Part shown: positions 9,307-17,594 of the stretch, piece by piece | Numbering within the stretch: the stretch's first letter is position 1 | Layout of the letters: every line of letters begins with the position of its first letter | Assembly (NCBI RefSeq): GCF_026013525.1 | Contig: NZ_JAPDRA010000003.1 | Coordinates: forward strand, 248,001-312,000 | DNA from: Sphingomonas canadensis | Lineage (GTDB): Bacteria; Pseudomonadota; Alphaproteobacteria; Sphingomonadales; Sphingomonadaceae | Length of the DNA stretch: 64,000 nucleotides | Reading direction: 5' to 3' | Made by a program: the position numbers and the translations under genes | Notes under the pieces: model-generated | Told to the model about the DNA's origin: nothing | Databases searched by the model: none | What the model saw: only the letters and a program-made list of their open reading frames with translations

Positions 9307-9975
9307 ATGACCCAGATCCGGTTATTCACGCCAAATGATCCTGCGGGCTTTGTTCCGCAATCGCTCCATGGCGACTCGATCGAGGTTCAGTCCGGCCGCA
9401 TTGTGCCCGGCGATCTCTACCTGATCTATTTCTCTGCCCGAATGACGGGCACGAATCTGACCTGGGTGGTCAAGCACGTCTCCGGCCCCCTCGCCGGATC
9501 GATCGAGGACACCGAGCTCGCGTTCTTCACCCGTGCGAAGAACGGGCCGGCATATGATCCGACACTGTCCGCCAACGGCTTTGACCGGACCATCGTGTGG
9601 AAGAAGGCGACCTATCTCACGCTTGTCGTGGATCTGGACGGTTATGACTTTCACTGGGACCGCGTCCGCGGAATCGAGCCGGTCACCTTCCTGAAGTACA
9701 AGGGCACCGATCCGGCGCGCTTCGATCCGAACTACGCATTCTATGATGCGCGCAGCGTGGTGATCGCGGGGTGCAAGGGCGTCCGGATGATCAACCATTT
9801 CACGAAGAAGGGCGGCACGCCGATCGGCGAGGATGACACGCAGCGATATTGCATGGTGTTCAACATGAGTGTCCTGATGGCGCCCCCCAGCATTCCCCAG
9901 CCGCTGGGATGGGACCCGGACAGCGAGAACCAGGGGCCTGACGGCGACGGGGATTCGCTGCTCCTGTCCGCGTGA
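9307..9975 (+). CDS. Conserved-looking hypothetical protein downstream of the TIR gene
   Basis: A 222-residue soluble protein without signal peptide or membrane helix. I do not recognise it. It looks beta-rich with many aromatic residues (for example DLYLIYFSARMTG, LTWVVKHV, YLTLVVDLDGYDFHW) and ends in an acidic, Gly/Pro-rich tail, WDPDSENQGPDGDGDS. GGAG at 9295-9298 is 8 nt before the ATG. It sits 16 nt after the TIR gene and is probably co-expressed, so it could be the regulator, substrate-sensing subunit or effector partner of that protein. Base composition is slightly more balanced than in its neighbours. Confidence 0.7.
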   Translation: MTQIRLFTPNDPAGFVPQSLHGDSIEVQSGRIVPGDLYLIYFSARMTGTNLTWVVKHVSGPLAGSIEDTELAFFTRAKNGPAYDPTLSANGFDRTIVWKKATYLTLVVDLDGYDFHWDRVRGIEPVTFLKYKGTDPARFDPNYAFYDARSVVIAGCKGVRMINHFTKKGGTPIGEDDTQRYCMVFNMSVLMAPPSIPQPLGWDPDSENQGPDGDGDSLLLSA

Positions 9976-10030
9976 TCGCTATCGGCGCGCGATATGGGGA
10001 ATAGGTTGCGTGAAGACGGAGCACGGCCTT

Positions 10031-10054
10031 CCGGCTATTCTTAGGAATGGCCGG
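10031..10054 (+). terminator. Possible intergenic hairpin between the unknown gene and the TPR gene
   Basis: CCGGCTATTC at 10031-10040 and GAATGGCCGG at 10045-10054 form a 10-bp stem with one G-U pair and a 4-nt loop. No run of T follows, so a classical rho-independent terminator is not shown. It could equally be an mRNA processing or leader element of the next gene. Confidence 0.3.
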
Positions 10055-10086
10055 AGCCTTGCCGGGCGTTAGAGAGAGTCAGTGGC

Positions 10087-11586
10087 TTGAGTTTTTCGCT
10101 TGCAGAGGTCCACGCCCTGGCGCGAGCCGGCGCGAAGGAGGCCGCCCGCGCGGCCTTTTCGGCGGCGGGGCTGGATGGCGTGGCGGATGATCCGGCGGTG
10201 CTCACGCTCAAGGGGCGGCTGCTGAAGGATGCGGCCGACGGGGCCTCCGGCGCGGCGCGCGCGGCGTTGCTGGGGCGGGCAGCGGACGCCTATGCCGCCG
10301 CCGCGCGGCTGTCGCCCGCCGCCACCTATCCGCTGATCAACGCCGCCACGCTCGCCCTGCTTTCGGGCGCCGGACGCCGTGCGGAGCAGCTCGCGCGCGA
10401 GACGCTGGCGCTGCTTGACGGCGGCGCGCACGAGCCGGACACCCCCTATTGGCTGGGCGCGACCCGGAGCGAGGCGCTGCTGCTGACCGGCCGTGAGACC
10501 GAGGCGCGCGCCGCGTTGCGCGACGCGATCGCCGGCTCGCCGGAGGCATGGGAGGACCATGCGGTCACGCTGCGGCAGTTCCGCCGCATCCTGGACGAGC
10601 AGGGCCGCCCCGCGCAGTGGCTGGAGGGGTTCCGCCCGCCGCCCGCCGTGCATTTCGCCGGGCCGATCGGCGTCTCGCCGGACGATCGCGCGCTGATCGC
10701 AGCGCTCGATTCCGCGGCGGCTACGATCGGCGGCGGAACGGCGTGCGGCGCGCTGGCGGCGGGTTTCGACATCCTGGCGGCAGAGGCGCTGCTGCGCGCG
10801 GGCGCGCGGCTCCAGATCGTGCTGCCCGGGCCTGTCGATGCCTTCGCTGCCGCGTCGGTGCTTCCTGCGGGCGCGGCCTGGCTGCCGCGGTTCGAGGCGC
10901 TGCTGGCTGCCGCCCTGTCGGTGGAGACACTCGATCTGCCCGGCCCGATCAGCGCCGCCGCGGCGGTGCTGGCCGAGGAGATGGCGCTGGGCGAGGCGGT
11001 GCGCCGCGCGCGCGAACGCGGCAGCGGCGCGGTGGCGTTGCGCGCGGCGGGCGCGGCATCGGCGACGCCGATGGGCGAGCGGCCGGGTCTGCGCTGCGTG
11101 ACGGTGGCCTGCGGGGCGAACCCGGCAGGGGGCGGCGAGCGGCTGGCCCCGCCCGCGCGGCCCATGGCGCTGCTCGGCTGCCATCATGGTGCGGCGGAGC
11201 GGCTGGCCGCCGTGGCGGGGGAGGCGCCGGTCCGGATCACCCCGGCGGGCGCCTATGTGGCGCTGGCGGACCTGGCCGGCGCGGCAGCGGCGGCGCTGGC
11301 GCTGTTTGATGCCGATTCCGGTGCGCATCCGGTGCTCGACTATGCCGTCGCCGATGCGGCGGGGCTGGCGGATACGGCCGCGCTCGACGTGCTTCAGGCG
11401 ATTCCGGCGCAGCCCTATCCGGTCGCCACCCGGGCGGCGTCACTGGGGCTGGAGGCGCGCGGAGCCCCCTTCGTCACCGCGCCCGCAGGGGCAGGCGCGG
11501 CGCTGGCGGGATCGGTCGATTTCCTCAGCCTGTGGCGCGCGGCGGGCGCTACACCACCAGATCGGCGAGCAGACGGGGCGAATTGA
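10087..11586 (+). CDS. TPR-like sensor protein related to TRAFs-binding/TIR-associated proteins
   Basis: A 499-residue protein. Residues 1-170 are alanine-rich paired helices resembling TPR repeats. From about residue 180 (VHFAGPIGVSPDDRAL) begins an alpha/beta domain whose stretch ACGALAAGFDILAAEALLRAGARLQIVLP resembles a segment I know from TPR or cyclase-linked bacterial proteins of the form xACGADILFxEAxLxRGxEVxVVLP. This suggests a Rossmann-like ligand-sensing domain. The start is the TTG at 10087, with GAGAG about 8 nt before it. The 3' end overlaps the convergent Crp-type gene by 38 nt. It stands 111 nt after the unknown gene and probably belongs with the TIR block. No enzyme activity can be assigned. 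Confidence 0.7.
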   Translation: MSFSLAEVHALARAGAKEAARAAFSAAGLDGVADDPAVLTLKGRLLKDAADGASGAARAALLGRAADAYAAAARLSPAATYPLINAATLALLSGAGRRAEQLARETLALLDGGAHEPDTPYWLGATRSEALLLTGRETEARAALRDAIAGSPEAWEDHAVTLRQFRRILDEQGRPAQWLEGFRPPPAVHFAGPIGVSPDDRALIAALDSAAATIGGGTACGALAAGFDILAAEALLRAGARLQIVLPGPVDAFAAASVLPAGAAWLPRFEALLAAALSVETLDLPGPISAAAAVLAEEMALGEAVRRARERGSGAVALRAAGAASATPMGERPGLRCVTVACGANPAGGGERLAPPARPMALLGCHHGAAERLAAVAGEAPVRITPAGAYVALADLAGAAAAALALFDADSGAHPVLDYAVADAAGLADTAALDVLQAIPAQPYPVATRAASLGLEARGAPFVTAPAGAGAALAGSVDFLSLWRAAGATPPDRRADGAN

Positions 11587-12205
11587 TCCGGAGCGACCGG
11601 GCGGTGCGGGTGATGATGCCGCGCCGTTCCAGCTCGGCAATGGCGCGCGACGCGGTCTCGCGCGTGGTCTGGGCGGTCATCGCAAGCTCGGCCACCACCG
11701 GGGGCGGGGCGATCTCCAGCCCGTCGCCCGCGCGCTGGAGCAGCTCGGCATGGATGCGGCCGCGCGACGAGAGCGTCGATCGCGCATCCAGCCGCGCGAT
11801 GGTGTTTTCAAGCTGGCGCGCGAACGACAGCGCCAGCGCGCCGCCCAGCAGCGGGTGGCCGGCCGCCAGCCGCGGCAGCTCGCCCGAGGGGAAGGCCAGC
11901 AGCCGCGCAGGCTCGATCGCGACGATATCCGCCAGATAGACCGTCGGGCGGGCATAGCTGCCCAGCCAGTCGCCGGGGCCGCACAGCGCCAGCCGGCTGG
12001 TACGCCCGCTCGACGCGGCCGATTCGATCTTCAATTCGCCCTCGATCACCAGCCACATGGTGCCGAGCAGGTCGCCCTGCCGCGCGATGCAGTCGCGCCG
12101 CGCCGCCGCCTGGACCCGGCCGCAGGCGAGCAGCGCCTCCGCCACCCCCGGCTCGCAGCCGAGGATCAGCTCCAGCGTCTCGCGCAGTGCGGCCTGCGGT
12201 TCCAA
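11549..12205 (-). CDS. Crp/Fnr family transcriptional regulator
   Basis: A 218-residue protein. Residues 15-120 form a cyclic-nucleotide-binding-like beta-barrel (IARQGDLLGTMWLVIEGELKI, LCGPGDWLGSYA). Residues 145-215 form a winged helix: PPVVAELAMTAQTTRETASRAIAELERRGII is the Crp-type recognition region. No Fnr cysteine cluster is visible, so an Fe-S oxygen sensor is unlikely. The start appears to be the TTG at 12203-12205, with GGAGAGG about 10 nt upstream. A perfect inverted repeat lies about 30 nt upstream and could be its own operator. The gene converges on, and overlaps, the TPR sensor gene. Confidence 0.85.
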   Translation of the reverse strand: MEPQAALRETLELILGCEPGVAEALLACGRVQAAARRDCIARQGDLLGTMWLVIEGELKIESAASSGRTSRLALCGPGDWLGSYARPTVYLADIVAIEPARLLAFPSGELPRLAAGHPLLGGALALSFARQLENTIARLDARSTLSSRGRIHAELLQRAGDGLEIAPPPVVAELAMTAQTTRETASRAIAELERRGIITRTARSLRINSPRLLADLVV

Positions 12206-12235
12206 TCGGGTTGCGCCTCTCCGTCGTGACGGTGG

Positions 12236-12252
12236 CGCAACTATAGGTTGCG
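12236..12252. promoter_or_regulatory. Perfect inverted repeat upstream of the Crp/Fnr gene, candidate operator
   Basis: CGCAAC-TATAG-GTTGCG is a perfect 6-bp inverted repeat with a 5-bp spacer. Further TTGCG half-sites lie at about 12211 and 12254. The position, 31-47 bp upstream of the start codon, suits autoregulation. Crp/Fnr proteins bind two-fold symmetric sites, but assignment to this regulator is inference. Confidence 0.4.
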
Positions 12253-12315
12253 TTGCGCGGCCGCGTCGAATGGAGATCGGACGGTTGCGAAAGAAAAACC
12301 GCAGTAGCGGATCGA

Positions 12316-12631
12316 TGGTGCGGGCGGAGGGGCTCGAACCCTCACAGGCCGTTCGGCCTTACGGATTTTCGTACCAGCTACGGCTTTCGCCGCCGTCCCC
12401 GCGAATTCGGGGCGTTTGTGGTCTGGACTATCCCTTCGCCATGCCCCGCACGGGGTTTAGGCGCTGCCCGTCTAGTCTCTACACCTTCCCGGCGGGCGGC
12501 TGCCCGCGGGCTTGGCTCGGGATCGCCATTTCACAGGGTTCCCCGAATTTGAGCAGTTCTGCATCCCGGGTTTCCCGCGGGAGCACCCAAATGTTCAAGT
12601 CCGTTGCGTCTACCAATTTCGCCACGCCCGC
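12316..12631 (-). tRNA. tRNA-Leu(UAA), interrupted by a group I intron
   Basis: Reading the minus strand, the 5' exon (12631-12597) starts GCGGGCG, has the D-arm GCGAAATTGGTAGACGC and ends ACGGACTT. The 3' exon (12369-12316) starts AAAATCCGT, then has a long variable arm, the T-arm GAGGGTTCGAGCCCCTC and CGCCCGC-A-CCA. Acceptor stem, anticodon stem (ACGGA/TCCGT) and T stem pair perfectly. The joined loop CTTAAAA gives anticodon UAA. Spliced length is 89 nt including an encoded CCA. The intron lies between U34 and A35, the same site as the well-known cyanobacterial and plastid tRNA-Leu(UAA) introns. Confidence 0.93.
12370..12596 (-). ncRNA. Group I (IC3-like) self-splicing intron in tRNA-Leu(UAA)
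   Basis: A 227-nt insertion. It begins after the exon's last U and ends with G, as group I introns do. Near the 5' end GGGT can pair with the exon's ACTT to give P1 with a U-G pair at the splice site. The conserved core elements appear in order on the minus strand: P as AATTCGGGGAACCC (about 12536-12550), Q as GATCCCGAGCCAAG (12511-12524), R as GTGTAGAGACTAGACGGGC (12463-12484) and S as GGGATAGTCC (about 12420-12436). R and S can pair to form P7. There is no room for a homing endonuclease gene. Subclass IC3 is inferred from similarity to tRNA introns known to me. Confidence 0.9.
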
Positions 12632-12709
12632 ACAGGCGCGCGCCACGACTAGCCGAGTTTTCGCGCGGATTTAAGCCGGATACTTCGCGCCGCGGCGCAC
12701 GAGACGCCC

Positions 12710-12988
12710 TCAGACGTTCAGCCGCTGGCGCATTTCCTTGCCCGGCTTGAAATAGGGTACCCGCTTGGCGGGCACGTCCACGGTGTCGCCGGTGCGCGGG
12801 TTGCGGCCGGTCCTGGCGTCGCGGCCGCGGGTGGAGAAGGCGCCGAAGCCGCGAAGCTCGACCCGGCCGTCGGCGCTGAGCCGCGCCGCGATCTCGTCGA
12901 AGAAGACCGATACGATCTTCTCGACCTCACGGACGGACAGTCCGGGATTTTCCTGCGCAAGCAACTGGACGAGTTCCGAGCGGATCAT
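12710..12988 (-). CDS. ihfB: Integration host factor subunit beta
   Basis: IHF-beta pairs with IhfA to bend DNA in replication, recombination and promoter activation. The 92-residue protein begins [18 protein letters not shown] and has the HU/IHF features [32 protein letters not shown], the beta-arm sequence [13 protein letters not shown] and the end [17 protein letters not shown]. Length matches the family. The ATG at 12988 removes a low-complexity upstream extension of the frame. It lies downstream of rpsA in the same direction, the order seen in many Proteobacteria. Confidence 0.95.
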   Translation of the reverse strand: MIRSELVQLLAQENPGLSVREVEKIVSVFFDEIAARLSADGRVELRGFGAFSTRGRDARTGRNPRTGDTVDVPAKRVPYFKPGKEMRQRLNV

Positions 12989-13091
12989 CCCGCGTGCCTC
13001 CCGTTTTGCCGCCGGCGTGTTCCCGTTGCCGGGCGGCGGTGCGACCCCATGGCGGGGACCGTAGCGCCGATTCTCAATATTCATCAAGGCG

Positions 13092-13116
13092 AAGATTCGC
13101 CCGATCGTAGAATCTT
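13092..13116. repeat. Inverted repeat in the rpsA-ihfB spacer
   Basis: AAGATTC at 13092-13098 and GAATCTT at 13110-13116 form a perfect 7-bp inverted repeat with an 11-nt spacer, about 105-130 nt upstream of the ihfB start. It could be an mRNA stem-loop or a protein site controlling ihfB. Nothing in the sequence decides between these. Confidence 0.35.
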
Positions 13117-13135
13117 GCAGCGATTCCGGGCCGGT

Positions 13136-13163
13136 GCGCGGGGACGGAAAGCCGCCCCCGCGC
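13136..13163 (-). terminator. Strong hairpin just downstream of rpsA
   Basis: On the minus strand a 12-bp stem (GCGCGGGG plus a G-U pair plus CGG, with matching partners) closes a CTTT loop, 10 nt after the rpsA stop. No U-tract follows, so it may act as a partial terminator or RNA-stabilising element between rpsA and ihfB. Confidence 0.45.
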
Positions 13164-13172
13164 GCCACTGCC

Positions 13173-14882
13173 TCAGTTCTTCTCGCTGTTGCGGGCCTTC
13201 AGCGCCTCGCCCAGGATGTCGCCCAGCGACGCACCCGAATCCGACGAGCCATACTGCGCCACGGCCTGCTTCTCCTCGGCGATCTGCAGCGCCTTGACGG
13301 AGAAGGTCGGCTTCTTCGAACGATCGAAGCCGGTGACCATCGCGTCGAACTTCTGGCCCACCTGGAAACGCTCCGGACGCTGCTCGTCGCGGTCGCGGCC
13401 CAGGTCGGTGCGCTTGATGAAGCCGGTCGCGCCGTCCTCGCCCACCTGCACCTCAAGGCCGGCGTCGCGGACCTCAAGCACGGTGACGGTGACGGTGGCG
13501 TTCTTGTTCAGCTTGTCGCCGGCCGTGCCCGCGACAGAGACGCCGCCGCGCTCGAGCTGCTTCATGCCCAGGCTGATACGCTCCTTGTCCGGCTCCACCG
13601 CCAGCACGATCGCCTTCACGGTCTCGCCCTTGCGGTGCAGGTTCAGCGCGTCCTCGCCGGAGATGCCCCAGGCGATGTCCGACATATGGACCATGCCGTC
13701 CACGTCGCCGTCCAGGCCGATGAACAGGCCGAACTCGGTGGCGTTCTTGACCTCGCCCTCGACGGTCGAGCCCACCGGGTGATCCTCGGCGAACTTCTCC
13801 CACGGGTTGGCGATCGCCTGCTTGAGGCCCAGCGAGATGCGGCGCTTGTCCTCGTCGACCTCGAGCACCACCACTTCCACCTCCTGCGAGGTGCTGACGA
13901 TCTTGCCCGGGTGGACGTTCTTCTTGGTCCAGCTCATCTCGGAGACGTGGACCAGGCCCTCGATGCCCGGCTCCAGCTCGACGAACGCACCATATTCGGT
14001 GATGTTGGTCACGCGGCCCGACAGCTTGGCACCCAGCGGATACTTGCTGCCCGCGCCTTCCCACGGATCGCTCTCAAGCTGCTTCATGCCCAGGCTGATG
14101 CGCTGGGTCTCGCGGTTGATGCGGATGATCTGCACCTTCACCGTGTCGCCGATGTTCAGCATCTCCGACGGGTGGTTGACGCGCTTGTAGCTCAGGTCGG
14201 TGACGTGCAGCAGGCCGTCGATGCCGCCCAGGTCCACGAAGGCGCCATAGTCGGTGATGTTCTTGACGACGCCGTCGATCACCTGGCCCTCGTGCAGCGA
14301 CTGGATCAGGCCCGAACGCTGCTCGGCGCGGGTTTCCTCCAGCACGGCGCGGCGCGAAACGACGATGTTGCCGCGCTTGCGGTCCATCTTCAGGATCTGG
14401 AACGGCTGCGGGATATCCATCAGCGGGGTGACGTCACGCACCGGGCGGATATCGACCTGCGAGCCCGGCAGGAAGGCCACGGCGCCGTTCAGATCGACGG
14501 TGAAGCCGCCCTTCACGCGGCCGAAGATCACGCCCTCGACGCGGTTGCCCTGGCTGAATTCCAGCTCCAGCTTGTCCCATGCGGCCTCGCGGCGGGCGCG
14601 GTCGCGGCTCAGCATCGCTTCGCCATTCGCGTTCTCGACGCGGTCGACATAGACCTCGACCTCGTCGCCGACCTTCAGGTCGGGCTTCTGGCCGGCCATC
14701 GCGAACTCGCGCAGCGGCACGCGGCCTTCGCTCTTCAGCCCGACGTCGATGACGGCCAGGTCGTTCTCGATCGCGGTGACGGTGCCGATGACCACGCGGC
14801 CTTCAAAGCTGTCCGCAGCGCCAAGGGTCTGTTCGAGGAGCGCGGCAAAATCATCGCGCGAGGGGTTCGCCGTAGAGGCCAT
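13173..14882 (-). CDS. rpsA: 30S ribosomal protein S1
   Basis: S1 binds mRNA on the small ribosomal subunit and helps initiation on structured leaders. The 569-residue protein fits alphaproteobacterial S1 and contains six S1 (OB-fold) repeats, roughly at residues 30-100, 115-180, 200-270, 285-355, 375-445 and 460-530. Clear repeat signatures are [36 protein letters not shown] and [28 protein letters not shown] precedes the ATG by 9 nt. ihfB follows. The usual upstream partner cmk is about 12 kb away (26611-27249), separated by other genes. Confidence 0.97.
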   Translation of the reverse strand: MASTANPSRDDFAALLEQTLGAADSFEGRVVIGTVTAIENDLAVIDVGLKSEGRVPLREFAMAGQKPDLKVGDEVEVYVDRVENANGEAMLSRDRARREAAWDKLELEFSQGNRVEGVIFGRVKGGFTVDLNGAVAFLPGSQVDIRPVRDVTPLMDIPQPFQILKMDRKRGNIVVSRRAVLEETRAEQRSGLIQSLHEGQVIDGVVKNITDYGAFVDLGGIDGLLHVTDLSYKRVNHPSEMLNIGDTVKVQIIRINRETQRISLGMKQLESDPWEGAGSKYPLGAKLSGRVTNITEYGAFVELEPGIEGLVHVSEMSWTKKNVHPGKIVSTSQEVEVVVLEVDEDKRRISLGLKQAIANPWEKFAEDHPVGSTVEGEVKNATEFGLFIGLDGDVDGMVHMSDIAWGISGEDALNLHRKGETVKAIVLAVEPDKERISLGMKQLERGGVSVAGTAGDKLNKNATVTVTVLEVRDAGLEVQVGEDGATGFIKRTDLGRDRDEQRPERFQVGQKFDAMVTGFDRSKKPTFSVKALQIAEEKQAVAQYGSSDSGASLGDILGEALKARNSEKN

Positions 14883-15195
14883 AGAATTGCGTTTCCTGTC
14901 TTCGTTCGTTTCCGGCCAGCCGGTTGGTTCCGGTGGTCTTTAAGGCCGAATACGCCGCGGGGGCCCCATGCCGTCCGCGGCATCCGGCACGCGGGAAACT
15001 TGCGGAGGAAACAGGTCGCCGAAAAAGCGAAAAGGGCGCAGGAGGGCCTTGGCCTCCGCGCCTTCCTCCGCGAGCACCGCCCGCCGGACGGCGCGGCCTA
15101 TACGCGCGAGCGGGCGCGGAGGCAAGTGGAGGGCGCCGCCGCTCGCTTGTGGCGCCGCGCCGGCGCCGGTAGGGAACGGGCAGGGAGAGGCGCAC
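14883..15195. other. Divergent intergenic region, rpsA leader and M28 peptidase upstream
   Basis: These 313 nt separate rpsA (minus) from the M28 peptidase gene (plus). They must hold both promoters and the rpsA leader. I see no clear -35/-10 pair, riboswitch or tRNA. Apparent open frames here are extensions or shadows. Confidence 0.5.
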
Positions 15196-16902
15196 ATGCG
15201 GAACTGGATCAAGCTGCTGGCGGCCGTGGCGGCCGCGCTGATACTGACGGTGTTCGCCACCACGACGCCTGCCCCGATTCCCGCGGATGCCCCTGCGGCC
15301 GGTTTCTCGGCTGCCCGCGCGATGGCCGATGTTCGTGCGATCGCGGGCGCGCCGCGCCCGACCGGCAGCGCGCAGAACGCCCGCGTGCGCGCCTATCTGG
15401 CGGACCGGCTCCGCGCGCTCGGCATGACCGTGGTCGAACGGGAGGGGCCGCTGGGCAGCTACGCCACGAAGCGGCTGGCGCGGTGGAGCGGCCGCGATGC
15501 CTCCGGGGTGCGTGCGGTCAACGTGATCGGCGTGCTGGAGGGGCGCGATCCCGCGAAGCCCGCGCTGCTGCTGATGGCGCACCATGATTCGGTCTGGGGA
15601 TCGCCCGGCGCGGCCGACGATGCCGCGGGCGTCGCCGCGATACTGGAGACGGCACGCGCGATCGTCGCGGACGGGCGGCGGCCCGATCGCACGCTGATGA
15701 TCCTGTTCACCGATGCCGAGGAACTGGGGCTGGACGGCGCCAGCGCCTTTTTCGCGCAGGATCCGTTGCGCGGCCGCGCCGGCGTGATCGTGAACCTGGA
15801 GGCGCGGGGCAGCGGGGGGCGGGCGTCGATGTTCGAAACCGGCCGGTCCAGCGGCGCGATGATGGATCTGTTCGCGCGATCGGTGCGGCTGCCGGTCGCG
15901 ACCTCGCTCAGCGTGTTCGTCTACAACAATCTGCCCAATTCGACCGATTACACCCCGGCGAAGAATCGGGGCATCCCCGGGTTCAACTTCGCCTTCATCG
16001 GCCGCCCCGGCCTCTACCATTCGCCGCTGGCCACGCCCGATGCGCTGGATCAGGGATCGTTGCAGGACATGGGCCGCCAGACGCTGGACCTCAGCCGCGC
16101 GCTGCTGGCGGCGCCGGAACTGCCGGGCAAGGCGCCGGACCGGGTGTTCTACGACCTGTTCGGGATGCTGCTGCTGATCTATCCGGCCTGGGCCGGGTGG
16201 CTGATCCTGGCTGCCGCCGTTGGTGCCTATGCCTGGGCCGGGTGGCGCGTTACCGGCCTGCGCGCGCTGGGCCGCGGAGCGGGGGCGGCGCTGGCACTGT
16301 TCCTGGGAGCGGCGGTGCTGCTGTTCCTCGGCAACCTGCTTTCGGGGGCGGACGGGCCGGTCAACTATTACGACCGGCTTGCGGCCAACGCGCGGCTGGA
16401 GGTGCAGGCGCTGCTGCTCTGCCTGGGCGCGGCGGCGATCGTCGCCGGGCTGTTGTTCACGCGCCGCGATACCGTGCCGCTCGCGCCTGCCTTCGCCCTG
16501 CCGCTGCTGCTGCTCGCGGCGGCGGGGCAGGCGGCGGCGCCCACCGCGGCCTTCCCGCTTCAGATCGCGCTGCTGCTCGGCGGGACCGGAGCGGCGGCGC
16601 TGCGCTGGCGCGATGGTGGAGCGGGGGGCTGGACGGCGGCCGCGCTGGCGGCGCTGGGCCTGGGCTATATGCTGGTGCTGGGCCACGCGCTGTTCCAGGC
16701 GATGGGATCGGACATGCCGTACCTGATGGCGCTCCCGCTGGTGCTGGGGGTGGTGCCGCTGATCCCCTTGCTGGGCCGTATCGAACGGCGGCAGGCGCTG
16801 CTGGCCGGATCGGCGGCGATCGCAGCCGGGCTGGCGATCGCGCTATGGGTCCGCCTGGACGCGCTGGCGGAGAGCGTCGCGGTCTACAGCGGGATGCACT
16901 GA
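15196..16902 (+). CDS. M28 family zinc aminopeptidase with C-terminal membrane domain
   Basis: A 568-residue protein. An N-terminal hydrophobic helix (residues 5-22) anchors or exports it. Residues 35-300 form an M28 peptidase domain: LLLMAHHDSVWGSPGAADDAAG gives the first metal His and bridging Asp, DAEELGLDGA the catalytic and metal Glu pair, and FIGRPGLYHSPLATPD a late metal His. From about residue 310 there are seven to eight hydrophobic helices up to the C-terminus. This layout matches membrane-bound bacterial M28 proteins related to Fxna/ERMP1. GGGAGAGG precedes the ATG. It stands alone between rpsA and the cold-shock gene. Confidence 0.88.
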   Translation: MRNWIKLLAAVAAALILTVFATTTPAPIPADAPAAGFSAARAMADVRAIAGAPRPTGSAQNARVRAYLADRLRALGMTVVEREGPLGSYATKRLARWSGRDASGVRAVNVIGVLEGRDPAKPALLLMAHHDSVWGSPGAADDAAGVAAILETARAIVADGRRPDRTLMILFTDAEELGLDGASAFFAQDPLRGRAGVIVNLEARGSGGRASMFETGRSSGAMMDLFARSVRLPVATSLSVFVYNNLPNSTDYTPAKNRGIPGFNFAFIGRPGLYHSPLATPDALDQGSLQDMGRQTLDLSRALLAAPELPGKAPDRVFYDLFGMLLLIYPAWAGWLILAAAVGAYAWAGWRVTGLRALGRGAGAALALFLGAAVLLFLGNLLSGADGPVNYYDRLAANARLEVQALLLCLGAAAIVAGLLFTRRDTVPLAPAFALPLLLLAAAGQAAAPTAAFPLQIALLLGGTGAAALRWRDGGAGGWTAAALAALGLGYMLVLGHALFQAMGSDMPYLMALPLVLGVVPLIPLLGRIERRQALLAGSAAIAAGLAIALWVRLDALAESVAVYSGMH

Positions 16903-17109
16903 GCAGTCCCGGCGAAGAAAAAACACTGTTTTCGCAACGGATTGTGCCGGCTCCTCTTGCGCCGGAGCCGGTCAGTCCCCACATCCTCGCGGCTACAGTC
17001 GCAATTAGACGGTCTTTTGGCGCTTTGCGGCCCCTCTTTTCCTTCTCCTAGCCTCAGCAGCACGAGGCCCGCGCACGCGGCGCGCGCCGATGATAGAAGG
17101 AAAAGAGCA

Positions 17110-17322
17110 ATGACCATCTCCGGAACCGTCAAGTTTTTCAACGCCGACAAGGGCTATGGCTTCATCGCGCCCGACAATGGCGGCGCGGATGCGTTCGTCC
17201 ATATCTCCGCGGTCGAGCGTTCGGGCATGGCCACGCTGAACCAGAACCAGCGCGTCAGCTACGAGCTCGAGCAGGACAAGCGCGGCAAGATGGCGGCGGT
17301 GAATCTCCAGCACGCCGAGTAA
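17110..17322 (+). CDS. Cold-shock protein, CspA family
   Basis: A 70-residue single cold-shock domain with both RNA-binding motifs intact: GTVKFFNADKGYGFIAP (RNP1 region) and DAFVHISAVERSG (RNP2 region). CspA-type proteins act as RNA chaperones. AAGGA lies about 9 nt before the ATG. The 207-nt gap to the upstream M28 gene is long enough for the structured 5' leader often seen on csp genes, but I could not verify a fold. Two tiny genes follow at 56 nt. Confidence 0.95.
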   Translation: MTISGTVKFFNADKGYGFIAPDNGGADAFVHISAVERSGMATLNQNQRVSYELEQDKRGKMAAVNLQHAE

Positions 17323-17378
17323 GGGCCGGGGGCATTGCCCCCGCGTTCCCTTTCCCTCGCGTATCGGAGATTGCTGCC

Positions 17379-17594
17379 ATGGCCGACGTTCCAAGCTTCT
17401 ACCATGCCCGGGCCGCGGAGGAGCGTCAGCGCGCCTCCGAGGCGACTTTGGAGAATGTCCGCGAACGCTGCCTGCGCTCCGAGGCGGCCTGGCTGGCGAT
17501 GGCGGTGCGTGCCGAACGTACCGCCACCGCCCGCAAGGAACGCGAACGCGCGCCCGCTGGCGTGGAACAGCCGGTCCTGGCCGTGGCCGGGTGA
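17379..17594 (+). CDS. Small hypothetical protein, charged helical
   Basis: A 71-residue protein without recognised domain. It is strongly charged and predicted almost wholly helical (RAAEERQRASEATLENVRER, AVRAERTATARKERER). A fairly even distribution of alanine and charged residues suggests a coiled helix. Its TGA overlaps the ATG of the next tiny gene by one base, indicating coupled translation. The position after the cold-shock gene suggests read-through expression. Confidence 0.6.
   Translation: MADVPSFYHARAAEERQRASEATLENVRERCLRSEAAWLAMAVRAERTATARKERERAPAGVEQPVLAVAG

Noticed and set aside
12253..12674. Two overlapping open frames across the tRNA-Leu region
   Set aside because: They run antisense through the exons and group I intron and have no protein features.
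13134..15587. 817-codon plus-strand open frame
   Set aside because: Antisense to rpsA, which has clear S1 repeats on the other strand. The frame has only low-complexity His/Asp/Leu composition.
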